Source of the DNA: Halopseudomonas xinjiangensis
GTDB lineage: Bacteria; Pseudomonadota; Gammaproteobacteria; Pseudomonadales; Pseudomonadaceae
Assembly: GCF_900104945.1 (NCBI RefSeq)
Contig: NZ_LT629736.1
Coordinates: 310,001-374,000 of the forward strand
Length of the DNA: 64,000 bases
Direction of reading: 5' to 3'
The notes under the pieces are model-generated. The model did not search any database. It was not told the DNA's origin and saw only the letters and a program-made list of their open reading frames with translations. Below are positions 45,283-55,707 of this stretch, piece after piece (position 1 is the stretch's first letter; each line of letters opens with the position of its first letter). The translations under genes and the position numbers were made by a program.

Positions 45283-47850
45283 ATGCGCATTGACCGTTTA
45301 ACCAGCAAGCTACAGGTGGCCCTGTCCGACGCCCAGTCGTTGGCGGTTGGTCGCGACCATAACCAGATAGAGTCCGCGCACCTGATGCTGGCGCTCCTCG
45401 ACCAGCAGCAAGGCTCAATCAAGCCCTTGCTGCGCCAGGTCGGGTTCGACATCAACGCACTGCGTGCCGCACTCGTCGACGCAGTCGACCGGCTACCGAC
45501 CATCTCCGACCCTACCGGCGACGTTAACCTGTCGCAGGACCTTGCGCGTCTGTTGAACAAGGCCGACGGCCTGGCACAGAAGCGCGGCGACCAGTTCATC
45601 TCAAGTGAGCTGGTCCTGCTGGCGGCGATGGACGAGACCACCCCGCTCGGCAAGATCCTGCTGGGGCAGGGCGTGTCGAAAAAGGGGCTGGAGACCGCTA
45701 TCGAAAACCTGCGCGGCGGCGAATCGGTCAACGATGCCAACGCCGAGGAATCGCGGCAGGCGCTGGACAAATACACCGTCGACCTGACCAAGAAAGCCGA
45801 AGATGGCAAGCTCGATCCGGTCATCGGCCGCGACGACGAGATCCGTCGTACGGTTCAGGTACTGCAGCGGCGTACCAAGAACAACCCGGTGTTGATCGGC
45901 GAGCCCGGCGTGGGTAAGACCGCCATCGTCGAAGGCCTGGCCCAGCGCATCGTTAACGGCGAAGTGCCGGACGGGCTGAAGGACAAGCGTTTGCTGGCGC
46001 TGGATATGGGCTCGCTGATCGCCGGCGCCAAGTTCCGCGGCGAATTTGAAGAGCGCCTCAAGGCTGTGCTCAACGAGTTGGACAAGCAGGAAGGGCGCGT
46101 GATTCTGTTCATCGACGAGTTGCACACCATGGTGGGTGCCGGCAAGGCAGAAGGTTCGATGGATGCCGGCAACATGCTCAAGCCGGCACTGGCTCGCGGT
46201 GAACTGCACTGCGTGGGCGCGACGACCCTCGACGAATATCGAAAATACGTGGAGAAGGACGCCGCGTTGGAGCGTCGTTTCCAAAAAGTGCTGGTCGACG
46301 AGCCGAGCGAAGAGGACACCATCGCCATCCTGCGCGGCTTGAAGGAGCGCTACGAGCTACACCACAAGATCACCATCACCGATGGTGCGATCATTGCCGC
46401 AGCCAAGCTCAGCCACCGCTACATCACCGATCGGCAGTTGCCGGACAAAGCGATTGATCTGATCGACGAGGCGGCCAGTCGCATCCGCATGGAGATCGAC
46501 TCCAAGCCGGAAGCGCTGGATAAGCTTGAGCGTCGGCTCATCCAGCTTAAGGTCGAGCGCGAAGCGCTGAAGAAGGAAGACGACGACGCAGCACTGAAGC
46601 GTCTGGAGAAGCTGAAGGAAGATATCGCCAAAATCGAGCTGGAGTATGCCGATCTCGAAGAAATCTGGAAGGCCGAGAAAGCGGATGTGCAAGGTTCTGC
46701 GCAGATTCAGGAGAAGATCGAGCAGGCCAAGCAGGAACTGGAGTCGGCACGGCGCAAGGGCGATCTGAACCGCATGGCCGAGTTGCAGTACGGGATCATT
46801 CCGGATCTGGAGCGCAGCCAGCAGATGGCCGAGCAGCACGGGAAGGTCGAGAACCAACTGCTGCGCAACAAGGTAACCGATGAGGAAATCGCCGAGGTCG
46901 TGTCGAAGTGGACCGGTATTCCGGTGAGCAAAATGCTTGAGGGCGAGCGCGACAAGCTGCTACGCATGGAAGACGCACTGCACAACCGCGTGATCGGACA
47001 ACACGAGGCCGTTGTGGCGGTCTCCAATGCGGTGCGTCGCTCGCGTGCCGGTCTGGCTGACCCGAATCGCCCGAGCGGCTCGTTCATGTTCCTTGGGCCC
47101 ACCGGTGTCGGCAAGACCGAGCTGTGCAAGGCGCTGGCGGAGTTCCTCTTCGATACCGAAGAGGCCATGGTGCGGATCGACATGTCCGAGTTCATGGAAA
47201 AGCACAGCGTTGCACGCCTGATCGGTGCGCCTCCGGGCTACGTTGGTTACGAGGAGGGCGGTTACCTGACCGAAGCAGTACGTCGCAAGCCGTACTCGGT
47301 CATTCTCATGGACGAGGTGGAAAAGGCGCATCCGGATGTGTTCAACGTGCTGCTGCAGGTGCTCGAAGACGGTCGTTTGACCGACAGCCAGGGCCGTACT
47401 GTGGACTTCCGCAATACCGTGGTGGTGATGACGTCGAATTTGGGGTCGGCACAGATTCAGGAGCTGGTCGGCGATCGCGAGGCGCAGCACGCCGCTGTGA
47501 TGGATGCGGTGAGCAACCACTTCCGTCCGGAATTCATCAACCGGATCGACGAAGTCGTGGTGTTCGAGCCGTTGGGCAAGGATCAGATCTCCGGCATTGC
47601 CAGCATCCAGTTGAGCCGTCTGCGTCAGCGCCTGGCCGAGCGCGACCTGGGGCTGGAAATCACCGACGAGGCGATGGAGAAGATCAGCGAAGTCGGGTAC
47701 GACCCGGTGTATGGTGCGCGGCCGCTCAAGCGGGCGATCCAGCGCTGGATCGAGAATCCGCTGGCGCAGCGCATCCTTGCTGGGGACTTCCAGCCTGGCG
47801 CGACCATCAAGGCAAAGGTCGAAGGCGACGGGTTGGTCTTTACCGACTGA
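45283..47850 (+). CDS. clpB: ATP-dependent disaggregase ClpB
   Basis: An 855-residue hexameric AAA+ chaperone that, with DnaK, extracts polypeptides from aggregates. The N-terminal Clp repeat domain (about 1-145) is followed by NBD1 (Walker A GEPGVGKT), a long coiled-coil middle domain (about 410-530, rich in Glu/Lys/Arg) and NBD2 (Walker A GPTGVGKT, with [14 protein letters not shown] as pore loop). The middle domain distinguishes ClpB from ClpA. A heat-shock promoter precedes it and a clear terminator follows. Confidence 0.98.
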   Translation: MRIDRLTSKLQVALSDAQSLAVGRDHNQIESAHLMLALLDQQQGSIKPLLRQVGFDINALRAALVDAVDRLPTISDPTGDVNLSQDLARLLNKADGLAQKRGDQFISSELVLLAAMDETTPLGKILLGQGVSKKGLETAIENLRGGESVNDANAEESRQALDKYTVDLTKKAEDGKLDPVIGRDDEIRRTVQVLQRRTKNNPVLIGEPGVGKTAIVEGLAQRIVNGEVPDGLKDKRLLALDMGSLIAGAKFRGEFEERLKAVLNELDKQEGRVILFIDELHTMVGAGKAEGSMDAGNMLKPALARGELHCVGATTLDEYRKYVEKDAALERRFQKVLVDEPSEEDTIAILRGLKERYELHHKITITDGAIIAAAKLSHRYITDRQLPDKAIDLIDEAASRIRMEIDSKPEALDKLERRLIQLKVEREALKKEDDDAALKRLEKLKEDIAKIELEYADLEEIWKAEKADVQGSAQIQEKIEQAKQELESARRKGDLNRMAELQYGIIPDLERSQQMAEQHGKVENQLLRNKVTDEEIAEVVSKWTGIPVSKMLEGERDKLLRMEDALHNRVIGQHEAVVAVSNAVRRSRAGLADPNRPSGSFMFLGPTGVGKTELCKALAEFLFDTEEAMVRIDMSEFMEKHSVARLIGAPPGYVGYEEGGYLTEAVRRKPYSVILMDEVEKAHPDVFNVLLQVLEDGRLTDSQGRTVDFRNTVVVMTSNLGSAQIQELVGDREAQHAAVMDAVSNHFRPEFINRIDEVVVFEPLGKDQISGIASIQLSRLRQRLAERDLGLEITDEAMEKISEVGYDPVYGARPLKRAIQRWIENPLAQRILAGDFQPGATIKAKVEGDGLVFTD

Positions 47851-47860
47851 TCTGTCATGG

Positions 47861-47891
47861 CAAAAAAAACCCGCTTCGGCGGGGTTTTTTT
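47861..47891 (+). terminator. Rho-independent terminator of clpB (bidirectional)
   Basis: An A-run, CCCGC, the tetraloop TTCG, GCGGG and a T-run (GTTTTTTT) lie ten bases after the clpB stop. The A-run on the left makes it usable for minus-strand transcripts coming from aceF. Confidence 0.95.
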
Positions 47892-47940
47892 GTGGTTCGA
47901 ATAAAGCGCAAAGTCTCTTGCAGAGTGCCGCTACGAACTC

Positions 47941-48050
47941 CTTTTCGCGCCCAGGTGCGCTCCTACAGAATACATCGCCTTGCGTAGGAGCGGACCCGGC
48001 CGCGAAGAAGGTTACACAGCGCCCCTTCGCGCCCATGAACGCCCCCACAA
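47941..48050. repeat. REP doublet plus degenerate third half
   Basis: CTTTTCGCGCCCAGGTGCGC..TCCTAC (47941-47966) faces GTAGGAGCGGACCCGGCCGCGAAG (47984-48007). A worn third half (CCCCTTCGCGCCCATGAACGCC..., about 48022-48050) follows. The two good halves are the reverse-complement arrangement of the doublet at 14017-14080. It is located between the convergent genes clpB and aceF. Confidence 0.88.
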
Positions 48051-48066
48051 AATACCCGCTGCGCTG

Positions 48067-49779
48067 TTACAACAGCATCGTCCGTATATCGGCCAATAGC
48101 TCCCCAAGGCGCCTGGTGAACTGCGCTGCCGCAGCCCCGTTGATCGCACGGTGATCGTAGGATAGCGACAAGGGCAGCATCAGCTGCGGCTGGAATGTGT
48201 TGCCGTCCCAAACCGGCTGCATGGTCGCTCGGCTGACGCCGAGGATGGCCACTTCCGGCGCATTGACGATGGGTGTGAAGTAGGTCCCGCCGATGTGGCC
48301 AAGGCTGGAGATGGTGAAGCAGGCACCCTGCATCGCATCCCCGCCGAGCTTCTTGCTCCGCGCCTTGTCCGCCAGTTCCGCCGCCTCGCCCGCCAGTTGC
48401 AACAGGCTCTTCTTGTCCACATCGCGAATAACCGGCACCAGCAGGCCGTCCGGCGTATCGACGGCGAAACCGATATGCACGTATTGCTTGTGCACGAGCT
48501 GCTTTCCGTTGCTGGCTAACGATACGTTGAAGTGCGGCTGCTCACGGAGTAGATGAGCGCAAGCCTTAAGCAAAAAGGGGAGTAGCGTGAGTTTCACACC
48601 CGCCTTGTCCGCTGCAGCCTTTTGCTCCTTGCGGAAGGCTTCCAGTTGACCGATGTCGGCCTGGTCGAACTGGGTGACATGAGGAACGTTGAGCCAGCTT
48701 CGATGAATGTTCGCCGCGCCGATTTGCTGCAGCCTGGTCATGTCGCGTACTTCGATTTCGCCGAAGCGGGTGAAATCGACCTCCGGCACTGCCGGGATGC
48801 CAGCTCCGCTGCCTGCGGATACACCGGTTGCGCCCCCGCCTTTCAACGTCTTCTTCACGTAACCTTGCACATCTTCCTTGAGGATCCGATCCTTTGGACC
48901 CGTCGGTGGAACCTGAGCGAGGTCAACGCCGAACTCGCGAGCGAGTTGGCGCACTGCCGGACCTGCGTGCACCTTCTTGCCTTCACGGCTCGGGCCGCCC
49001 ACGGGTGGCGGCTCGGGCCGCTCGTTACTCGCGTCGCTACCCTTGTCGGCATAGCCTGGCCCCGCGTCGGCCGGCTTGTTTGGCGGCTTTTCGGCAGGCC
49101 TGGTATCGGCTGCTTTCGACTTGGCCGTGTCGGTTTTCTTCGGGGCTTCTTCCGCAGGCCTGGTCGCACCCTCGGAAACCCGTACGTGCATGACCAGGTC
49201 GCCGGTCTTGACGTCCTGTTCGAGCTTGGCGTCGACGGATTCGACTTCGCCTGAAAAAGGCGCTGGTATCTCCATGCTTGCCTTGTCGGATTCCAACACC
49301 AGCAAAGACTGCTCTTTTTCGATCCGGTCGCCGGGCTTGACCAGGATTTCGATGATCTTGGCAGTTCCATCGCCGATGTCCGGAATTTTCAGTTCCTTCA
49401 CGGTCGTCGACTCGGTTTCCGCGGCGCTCTCGTCGCTGTCGGGATCCCTGGGAATGTCTTCCTCTGCTTCGTCGACCGGATTGCCATCGCTACCGCTTGC
49501 CGGATCTTCGTGCTCGGACGCGTCCGGATCCTCCTTCTGCTCTGCCTCGTCAGCTGCCTCCAGTTCCAGCAGTTCGGAGCCTTCCTTGAGCGTATCGCCC
49601 ACCTTGACCTTGATCGATTTCACTACGCCGGCCTTGGGACTGGGCACCTCCATGCTCGCCTTATCCGACTCGAGCACGATCAAGCTCTGCTCTGGCTCGA
49701 TCGTGTCGCCTTCCTTGACCAGAATTTCGATAACCTCACCTTCGCCACCGATATCCGGTACTTTGATCAGCTCGCTCAT
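48067..49779 (-). CDS. aceF: Pyruvate dehydrogenase E2 (dihydrolipoyl acetyltransferase)
   Basis: A 570-residue core subunit of the pyruvate dehydrogenase complex. There are two lipoyl domains with lipoyl-lysines Lys40 (ESDKASMEVP) and Lys166 (ESDKASMEIP), separated by a very acidic linker (about 75-125). An Ala/Pro/Lys linker follows, then the E1/E3-binding domain (about 268-305, AVRQLAREFGVDLAQVP) and the catalytic acyltransferase domain. The active-site box reads DHRAING (His543, Asn547), where many E2 proteins have HxxxDG. Asn here is, as I recall, also found in the Azotobacter vinelandii enzyme. It follows aceE by ten bases. Confidence 0.96.
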   Translation of the reverse strand: MSELIKVPDIGGEGEVIEILVKEGDTIEPEQSLIVLESDKASMEVPSPKAGVVKSIKVKVGDTLKEGSELLELEAADEAEQKEDPDASEHEDPASGSDGNPVDEAEEDIPRDPDSDESAAETESTTVKELKIPDIGDGTAKIIEILVKPGDRIEKEQSLLVLESDKASMEIPAPFSGEVESVDAKLEQDVKTGDLVMHVRVSEGATRPAEEAPKKTDTAKSKAADTRPAEKPPNKPADAGPGYADKGSDASNERPEPPPVGGPSREGKKVHAGPAVRQLAREFGVDLAQVPPTGPKDRILKEDVQGYVKKTLKGGGATGVSAGSGAGIPAVPEVDFTRFGEIEVRDMTRLQQIGAANIHRSWLNVPHVTQFDQADIGQLEAFRKEQKAAADKAGVKLTLLPFLLKACAHLLREQPHFNVSLASNGKQLVHKQYVHIGFAVDTPDGLLVPVIRDVDKKSLLQLAGEAAELADKARSKKLGGDAMQGACFTISSLGHIGGTYFTPIVNAPEVAILGVSRATMQPVWDGNTFQPQLMLPLSLSYDHRAINGAAAAQFTRRLGELLADIRTMLL

Positions 49780-49789
49780 ACCGTAGTCC

Positions 49790-52447
49790 TCAGCAGTCGG
49801 TGGGGATGGTTTTGTCCGGATCGATTCCGAACGCCTGAATGGCTTCGGTCAAAACCGTCGCTTCGAGCCTTCCCTGTTCGACCAAGGCGGCCAGGGCGGT
49901 ATACGCCACCCAGCAACGGTCGACCTCGAAGAAGTGGCGCAGCTTGCGGCGGCTGTCGCTGCGGCCGAATCCGTCGGTGCCGAGAACCTTGTAGGTCGCC
50001 GGAACCCACTGGCGGATCTGATCGGCATAGAGCTTCATGTAGTCCGTGGCTGCGATGACCGGGCCAGTGCGACCGTCCAACAGCTCTTCGACGAAGGTCT
50101 TCTTGGGCTCGGCGCCGGGGCGCAGCCGATTGAGTCGCTCCACGGCCAGCCCGTCGCGGCGCAGCTCGTTGAAGCTGGTCACGCTCCATATGTCCGAAGT
50201 CACACCGAAGCGTTCCTCGAGCATCCTCGCCGCCTCGCGTACTTCGCGGAGAATGGTCCCGCTGCCCATCAGCTGCACGTGCTTGTCGGCGGGCTTTTCC
50301 GACTCGCTGAGCAGATACATGCCGCGCATGATGCACTCGCGGATTTTCTCGCCGGCGGGCATTGGAGGCTGTTTGTAAGACTCGTTCATTACCGTGAGGT
50401 AGTAGAAGACGTTTTCCTGTTCTTCCATCATCCGCCGCGCGCCTTCCTGAATGATCACCGCAAGCTCGTAAGCGTAGGCCGGGTCATAGCTGCGGCAGTT
50501 CGGAACGGTAGACGCCAGGATGTGGCTGTGGCCGTCCTGGTGTTGCAAGCCTTCGCCATTGAGCGTGGTGCGGCCCGCGGTACCGCCGATCAGGAAGCCC
50601 TTGGTACGGCTGTCGCCGGCAGCCCAGGCCAGATCGCCGATACGCTGGAAGCCGAACATCGAATAGAAGATATAGAACGGCAGCATCGGCTGGTTGTGCG
50701 TGCTGTATGCGGTGCCGGCGGCGATCCAGCTGGACATGGCGCCGGCCTCGGTGATGCCTTCTTCGAGGATCTGGCCCTTTTTGTCCTCGCGGTAGAACAT
50801 GACCTGGTTCTTGTCGACCGGCTCGTAGAGCTGACCGACCGAGGAGTAGATGCCAAGCTGGCGGAACATGCCTTCCATGCCGAAAGTGCGGGCTTCGTCA
50901 GGTACGATTGGCACGATGCGCGAACCCAGCTCCTTGTCCTTGACCAGCTGGGAGAGGATGCGCACGAACGCCATGGTGGTGGATATTTCGCGATCGCCGC
51001 TGCCGTCGAGAATGCTTTTGAGGGTTTCCAGTGGCGGTACCGGAACGCGGAAGCTTTCCTTGCGCCGTTTCGGCATATAACCGCCGAGTGCTTCGCGGCG
51101 TGAATGCAGATACTTGTACTCGGCGCTACCTTCCTCGGGCTTGTAGAAGGGCAGCTTGTCGAGGTCTTCGTCGTTGACCGGGATGTTGAAGCGATCACGG
51201 AATTTCTTCAGGCTCTCGACATCCACCTTCTTGGTGTTGTGCGCGGTGTTTTGTGCTTCACCAGCGCCGGTGCCGTAGCCCTTGATGGTCTTGGCCAGAA
51301 TCACGCTGGGCTGGCCGGTGTGATTTACCGCTTCGTGGTAGGCGGCATACACCTTGTACGGATCGTGCCCACCGCGGTTGAGCTTCCAGATTTCCGCGTC
51401 GGTCAGATCTGCGACCATTTCCTGCAGTTCGGGGCGGGTGCCGAAGAAGTGCTCGCGCACATAGGCGCCGCTGTTGGCCTTGTAGTTCTGATAGTCGCCA
51501 TCGACGACTTCTTCCATGCGTTGCTGCAGCAAGCCGTTGTCATCCTTGGCCAGAAGCGGATCCCACAATCGCCCCCAGATCACCTTGATGACGTTCCAAC
51601 CCGAGCCCTTGAAACCGCCCTCCAGCTCCTGAATGATCTTGCCGTTGCCGCGCACCGGGCCATCAAGGCGCTGCAGGTTGCAGTTGACGACGAAGATCAG
51701 GTTATCCAGTTTCTCACGTCCGGCCAGCGAAATCGCGCCAAGAGATTCGGGTTCATCCGTCTCGCCGTCACCCAGGAAGCACCAGACCTTCTGCTTCCCC
51801 GGCTCGATGAAGCCGCGATGTTCCAAGTACTTCATGAAGCGCGCCTGGTAGATCGCCTGGATCGGCCCCAGGCCCATCGACACGGTCGGGAATTGCCAGA
51901 AATCAGGCATCAACCAAGGGTGTGGATATGAGGAGAGGCCTTCACCGGACACTTCCTGGCGGAAATTATCCAGCTGCTCTTCGCTGATGCGGCCTTCCAT
52001 GTAGGCGCGTGCGTACACGCCCGGCGATGCGTGGCCCTGGAAGTACACCAGATCACCGCCGTGTTCCTCGGTCGCCGCCTTGAAGAAGTAGTTGAAACCG
52101 ATGTCGTAGAGCGTTGCGCTCGATGCGAAGGTGGAGATGTGCCCACCCAGATCCGGGTCCTGCAGGTTGGTACGCATCACCATGGCCAACGCATTCCAGC
52201 GCACCAGGGAGCGAATTCGCCGTTCCATGAACAGATCGCCCGGCATGCGCGCTTCGTGGGTGACCGGAATGGTGTTGCGGTACGGTGTGGTGATGGCGTA
52301 GGGCAGTGGGGTGCCGCTACGGCTGGCCAGTTCACCCAGCCGCGTCATCAGATAATGAGCGCGGTCTTCGCCTTCGTTGTCGAGCACCGATTCCAGCGCG
52401 TCGAGCCATTCCTGCGTTTCCAGCGGATCGAGATCGTCTTGCGTCAT
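49790..52447 (-). CDS. aceE: Pyruvate dehydrogenase E1 (homodimeric)
   Basis: An 885-residue thiamine-diphosphate enzyme that decarboxylates pyruvate and reductively acetylates the E2 lipoyl groups. The TPP motif is visible as GDGETDEPESLG...NCNLQRLDGPVRGN. Other E1p hallmarks are HASPGVYARAYMEGR and GGTAGRTTLNGEGLQHQDGHS. The length matches the homodimeric gammaproteobacterial type (about 885). aceE-aceF form an operon on the minus strand, divergent from glnE across a 233-base region that carries a candidate operator. Lipoamide dehydrogenase is not encoded here. Confidence 0.98.
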   Translation of the reverse strand: MTQDDLDPLETQEWLDALESVLDNEGEDRAHYLMTRLGELASRSGTPLPYAITTPYRNTIPVTHEARMPGDLFMERRIRSLVRWNALAMVMRTNLQDPDLGGHISTFASSATLYDIGFNYFFKAATEEHGGDLVYFQGHASPGVYARAYMEGRISEEQLDNFRQEVSGEGLSSYPHPWLMPDFWQFPTVSMGLGPIQAIYQARFMKYLEHRGFIEPGKQKVWCFLGDGETDEPESLGAISLAGREKLDNLIFVVNCNLQRLDGPVRGNGKIIQELEGGFKGSGWNVIKVIWGRLWDPLLAKDDNGLLQQRMEEVVDGDYQNYKANSGAYVREHFFGTRPELQEMVADLTDAEIWKLNRGGHDPYKVYAAYHEAVNHTGQPSVILAKTIKGYGTGAGEAQNTAHNTKKVDVESLKKFRDRFNIPVNDEDLDKLPFYKPEEGSAEYKYLHSRREALGGYMPKRRKESFRVPVPPLETLKSILDGSGDREISTTMAFVRILSQLVKDKELGSRIVPIVPDEARTFGMEGMFRQLGIYSSVGQLYEPVDKNQVMFYREDKKGQILEEGITEAGAMSSWIAAGTAYSTHNQPMLPFYIFYSMFGFQRIGDLAWAAGDSRTKGFLIGGTAGRTTLNGEGLQHQDGHSHILASTVPNCRSYDPAYAYELAVIIQEGARRMMEEQENVFYYLTVMNESYKQPPMPAGEKIRECIMRGMYLLSESEKPADKHVQLMGSGTILREVREAARMLEERFGVTSDIWSVTSFNELRRDGLAVERLNRLRPGAEPKKTFVEELLDGRTGPVIAATDYMKLYADQIRQWVPATYKVLGTDGFGRSDSRRKLRHFFEVDRCWVAYTALAALVEQGRLEATVLTEAIQAFGIDPDKTIPTDC

Positions 52448-52526
52448 CTGGCAGTCTCCAGACCTTGTGGGTCTTGACCGTAGCGGAGCGCGATGCAGCC
52501 GTCGCTACGGCAGGTTTGCTGTGGGC

Positions 52527-52543
52527 TTGTAGTTTAACTACAA
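52527..52543. promoter_or_regulatory. Candidate operator palindrome between aceE and glnE
   Basis: TTGTAGTT-T-AACTACAA is a perfect 8-base inverted repeat around a single T. Further GTAG/CTAC half-sites follow (GTAGCAAAACTAC at about 52579-52591). The region is AT-rich compared with its surroundings. A GntR-type or other repressor of the aceEF promoter is plausible, but I cannot name one, and it differs from the E. coli PdhR site. Confidence 0.5.
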
Positions 52544-52680
52544 AAAAAGATCAGATTACAACTAAATAAGACCAATTGCGTAGCAAAACTACATTCTGCT
52601 CGCCGTCATCGCGCCCGGTGACCTTTTATGCCCGCGCGGGGCATGGCAAGCTGAGCCGTAAGTAAATCAAAGGATAGACC

Positions 52681-55608
52681 ATGCCCACTCAGCTGCCCCT
52701 GCCCGACGCCCTCGTATCCATGGCTGATCACCACCTGGCCCAATGGCGGGCCGCGGCCGAACAGGCAGGGCTGGTCGACACACTCTCACAGCTCGATGAC
52801 CGCTTGTTGACCGAGTTGCGGCTGGTTCTGTCGGGTAGCGACTACGTAGCCGAGCAGCTGCGCCGACATCCGCAGTTGTTGTTCACACTGCGCGCGAAGG
52901 GTGACCTGGAACGAGTGCTCGAACCCGGCGAGCTGGCGGCACGCCTCGCTGACATGCTTTCCGCCATCACGTCGGAAGACGAGCTAGGCAAGGCTCTGCG
53001 GCAATTCCGGCAATATCATCAGGTGCGCATCATCTGGCGTGATCTGGTGCGTCACGCGTCGACCATGCAGACCACCCGCGACCTGTCTGACATGGCTGAT
53101 GCCTGTATCGATCAGGCGTATCAGTGGCTGTACCGGCAGGGTTGCGTATCGATGGGTACGCCGACCAGCCATGATGGCGTCGCGCAGCACATGGTGGTGC
53201 TGGGCATGGGCAAGCTTGGTGCGCAGGAGCTCAACCTGTCGTCGGATATCGATCTGATCTTTGCCTATCCCGAGGGCGGCGAGACGCAGGGCGGACGCCG
53301 GAGCCTGTCGAATCAGGAATTCTTCATCCGTGTCGGGCAGAAGCTGATCAAGGCTCTGGATGCGCCGACCGTCGACGGTTTCGTCTTCCGCGTGGACATG
53401 CGCCTGCGGCCGTACGGCGACAGCGGTGCGCTGGTCTTCAGCTTCGATGCGCTGGAGCAGTACTACCAGGACCAGGGGCGTGACTGGGAACGCTACGCGA
53501 TGATCAAGGCGAGGGTAGTGGCCGGCGACCAGACAGCCGGTGCCGAATTGCTGTCCATGCTCAGGCCGTTCGTGTATCGCCGCTACCTGGACTTCGCTGC
53601 CATCGAGGCGCTGCGCAGCCTGAAGCTGATGATCAGACGCGAAGTGCAGCGCAAGGGCTTGCAGGACAACGTCAAGCTCGGCTCTGGCGGCATACGCGAG
53701 ATCGAGTTCATCGGCCAAGCCTTCCAGCTGATTCACGGTGGGCGCGATAGAAGCCTGCAGCAGCGCCCCATCCTGCCGGTGTTGGACATGCTTGCTGCGC
53801 ACAGCTATCTGCCCGATGAGGCAGTTGATCAATTGAAAGGCGCTTATCTGTTCCTGCGTGATGTTGAGCATGCCTTGCAGGCTGTCGATGACCGCCAGAC
53901 CCAGATGCTGCCGACCGACGCACAAACCCAGGCGCGAGTGGCCTACGTTATGGGCTTCCGTGATTGGCAAGACTTCCGTGAAACGCTGGAAACACATCGA
54001 GGTCATGTCGCGCGGCACTTCGCCGGGGTAATTGCCGATCCCGATGAGGATGAAGGTGAAGAAGCCGTGCCCTATGAAGAATGGCTGCCGCTGTGGGAGG
54101 GCACGCTCGATCCGGAGCAGGCTCTGGAGCAACTGAGCGAGGCCGGTTTCGCCAATCCCGACGAGGCCTGGCGGCAACTCAGCGGACTGCTCGCCTCGCC
54201 ACAGGTCAAGGCGATGCAGCGACTCGGACGGGAGCGGCTGGATGTGTTCATGCCGCGCTTGTTAGGGCTGGCTGCGGAGCAGTCCGATCCTGATCTGGCG
54301 CTGGAGCGTGTGTTGCCCCTGGTTGAAGCCGTGGCGCGGCGATCGGCGTACCTGTTGCTGCTCAATGAAAACCCCAGCGCGCTGCGCGAGCTACTGACGC
54401 TGTGCTGCGCCAGCCCCTGGATTGCCGAGCAGATTACCCGCTATCCGGTGGTGCTGGATGAGCTGCTCAACGCCGGCCGGCTCTACCGCCCGCCGGAGAC
54501 TGACGAGCTGGTCGACGAGCTGCGGCAGCAGCTCATGCGTATTCCGGAAGACGATCTGGAGCAACAGATGGAGGCGCTCCGTTATTTCCGTCGGGCGCAT
54601 GTATTGCGTGTCGCGGCCTCGGAAATCGCCGGCACATTGCCGCTCATGAAAGTCAGTGACTATCTGACCTGGATGGCGGAAGCGATACTTCAGCAAGTGC
54701 TGCAGCTCGCATGGCGCGAGATGACCCAGCGTCACGGCTTTCCGCGTCGAGCGAATGGCTCGATCTGCGATCTGGACTTCGTCATCGTCGGTTACGGAAA
54801 GGTCGGCGGCATCGAACTCGGGCATGGTTCGGACCTGGACCTGGTGTTCATCCACGATGGTGACCCGGATGCGGAAACCGACGGCGCGCGGCCTATCGAG
54901 GGCAGCAAATTCTATACCCGTCTGGGCCAGCGCATCATTCATATCCTCAACACGCAGACCACCTCCGGGGCGCTGTACGACGTGGACATGCGTCTGCGTC
55001 CATCCGGCGAGTCGGGTCTGCTGGTCAGTTCACTGGCCTCGTTCGCGCGCTACCAGCGGGAAGGTGCCTGGACCTGGGAGCATCAGGCGCTAGTCCGGGC
55101 GAGGGTGCTGGTTGGCTGCAAGCGGCTCGGGCACCGGTTCAACGAGTTGCGGGCCGAGGTGTTGAGCCGTCCTCGCGACGAGTCGGCGCTGCGTCTGGAA
55201 GTAGCCGGCATGCGCAAGAAGATGCGCGATAATCTCGCCACCCAGTCGACCCATGCCGGGTTCGATCCGGCCGCATTCACCGCCGAGTCGCCGTTCGATC
55301 TCAAGCAGGACGCCGGAGGTATCGTCGATATCGAATTTATGGTGCAATATGCGGTTCTGGCTTGGTCGTGCCGGTACCCCGAATTACTGCGTTACACGGA
55401 TAACATCAGAATTCTCGATGGGCTGCGGGACGCCGGATTGATCGCCGGCGAGGACGTTCAGCGATTGCAGGAGGCTTACAAGGCCTATCGCGCAGCAGCC
55501 CATCGCCTGGCATTGCAAAAGCAGCCGGGCAAGGTAAGCGGCGACCAGTTCCACGATTTCCGTCGCGGAGTCATCACGCTCTGGCAGCAGTGGCTGACAG
55601 AGCAATAA
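52681..55608 (+). CDS. glnE: Glutamine synthetase adenylyltransferase/deadenylase
   Basis: A 975-residue bifunctional enzyme that adenylylates glutamine synthetase (C-terminal domain) and removes the AMP (N-terminal domain) under PII control. Two nucleotidyltransferase domains are evident: GMGKLGAQELNLSSDIDLIF near residue 175, and GYGKVGGIELGHGSDLDLVF near 700. Each is followed by a RLRP-type motif (MRLRPYGDSGALV and MRLRPSGESGLLV). The length and two-domain plan fit the family. It precedes ilvE by about 100 bases, and the same aceEF/glnE/ilvE/waa order is known in P. aeruginosa. Confidence 0.97.
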   Translation: MPTQLPLPDALVSMADHHLAQWRAAAEQAGLVDTLSQLDDRLLTELRLVLSGSDYVAEQLRRHPQLLFTLRAKGDLERVLEPGELAARLADMLSAITSEDELGKALRQFRQYHQVRIIWRDLVRHASTMQTTRDLSDMADACIDQAYQWLYRQGCVSMGTPTSHDGVAQHMVVLGMGKLGAQELNLSSDIDLIFAYPEGGETQGGRRSLSNQEFFIRVGQKLIKALDAPTVDGFVFRVDMRLRPYGDSGALVFSFDALEQYYQDQGRDWERYAMIKARVVAGDQTAGAELLSMLRPFVYRRYLDFAAIEALRSLKLMIRREVQRKGLQDNVKLGSGGIREIEFIGQAFQLIHGGRDRSLQQRPILPVLDMLAAHSYLPDEAVDQLKGAYLFLRDVEHALQAVDDRQTQMLPTDAQTQARVAYVMGFRDWQDFRETLETHRGHVARHFAGVIADPDEDEGEEAVPYEEWLPLWEGTLDPEQALEQLSEAGFANPDEAWRQLSGLLASPQVKAMQRLGRERLDVFMPRLLGLAAEQSDPDLALERVLPLVEAVARRSAYLLLLNENPSALRELLTLCCASPWIAEQITRYPVVLDELLNAGRLYRPPETDELVDELRQQLMRIPEDDLEQQMEALRYFRRAHVLRVAASEIAGTLPLMKVSDYLTWMAEAILQQVLQLAWREMTQRHGFPRRANGSICDLDFVIVGYGKVGGIELGHGSDLDLVFIHDGDPDAETDGARPIEGSKFYTRLGQRIIHILNTQTTSGALYDVDMRLRPSGESGLLVSSLASFARYQREGAWTWEHQALVRARVLVGCKRLGHRFNELRAEVLSRPRDESALRLEVAGMRKKMRDNLATQSTHAGFDPAAFTAESPFDLKQDAGGIVDIEFMVQYAVLAWSCRYPELLRYTDNIRILDGLRDAGLIAGEDVQRLQEAYKAYRAAAHRLALQKQPGKVSGDQFHDFRRGVITLWQQWLTEQ

Positions 55609-55707
55609 GCGCAATGGTCCGAACCAGACGCCATTGGCAAGCGGTACGCTCAAGCCGGGCAACAAGCTAGGGTAAATCACAAGATACGTTTAATGGAGCG
55701 GGCTGCT

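Noticed and set aside
46960-48048. Minus-strand ORF of 362 codons over the end of clpB and the REP doublet
   Set aside because: It runs through the clpB terminator and REP elements and is antisense to NBD2 of ClpB.
49934-51103. Plus-strand ORF of 389 codons inside aceE
   Set aside because: It is antisense to a full-length E1 with TPP motif, and the Ala/His-rich composition is typical of shadow frames.
55609-55707. Possible tRNA or small RNA between glnE and ilvE
   Set aside because: No cloverleaf or terminator hairpin could be drawn. It is ordinary upstream sequence for ilvE.
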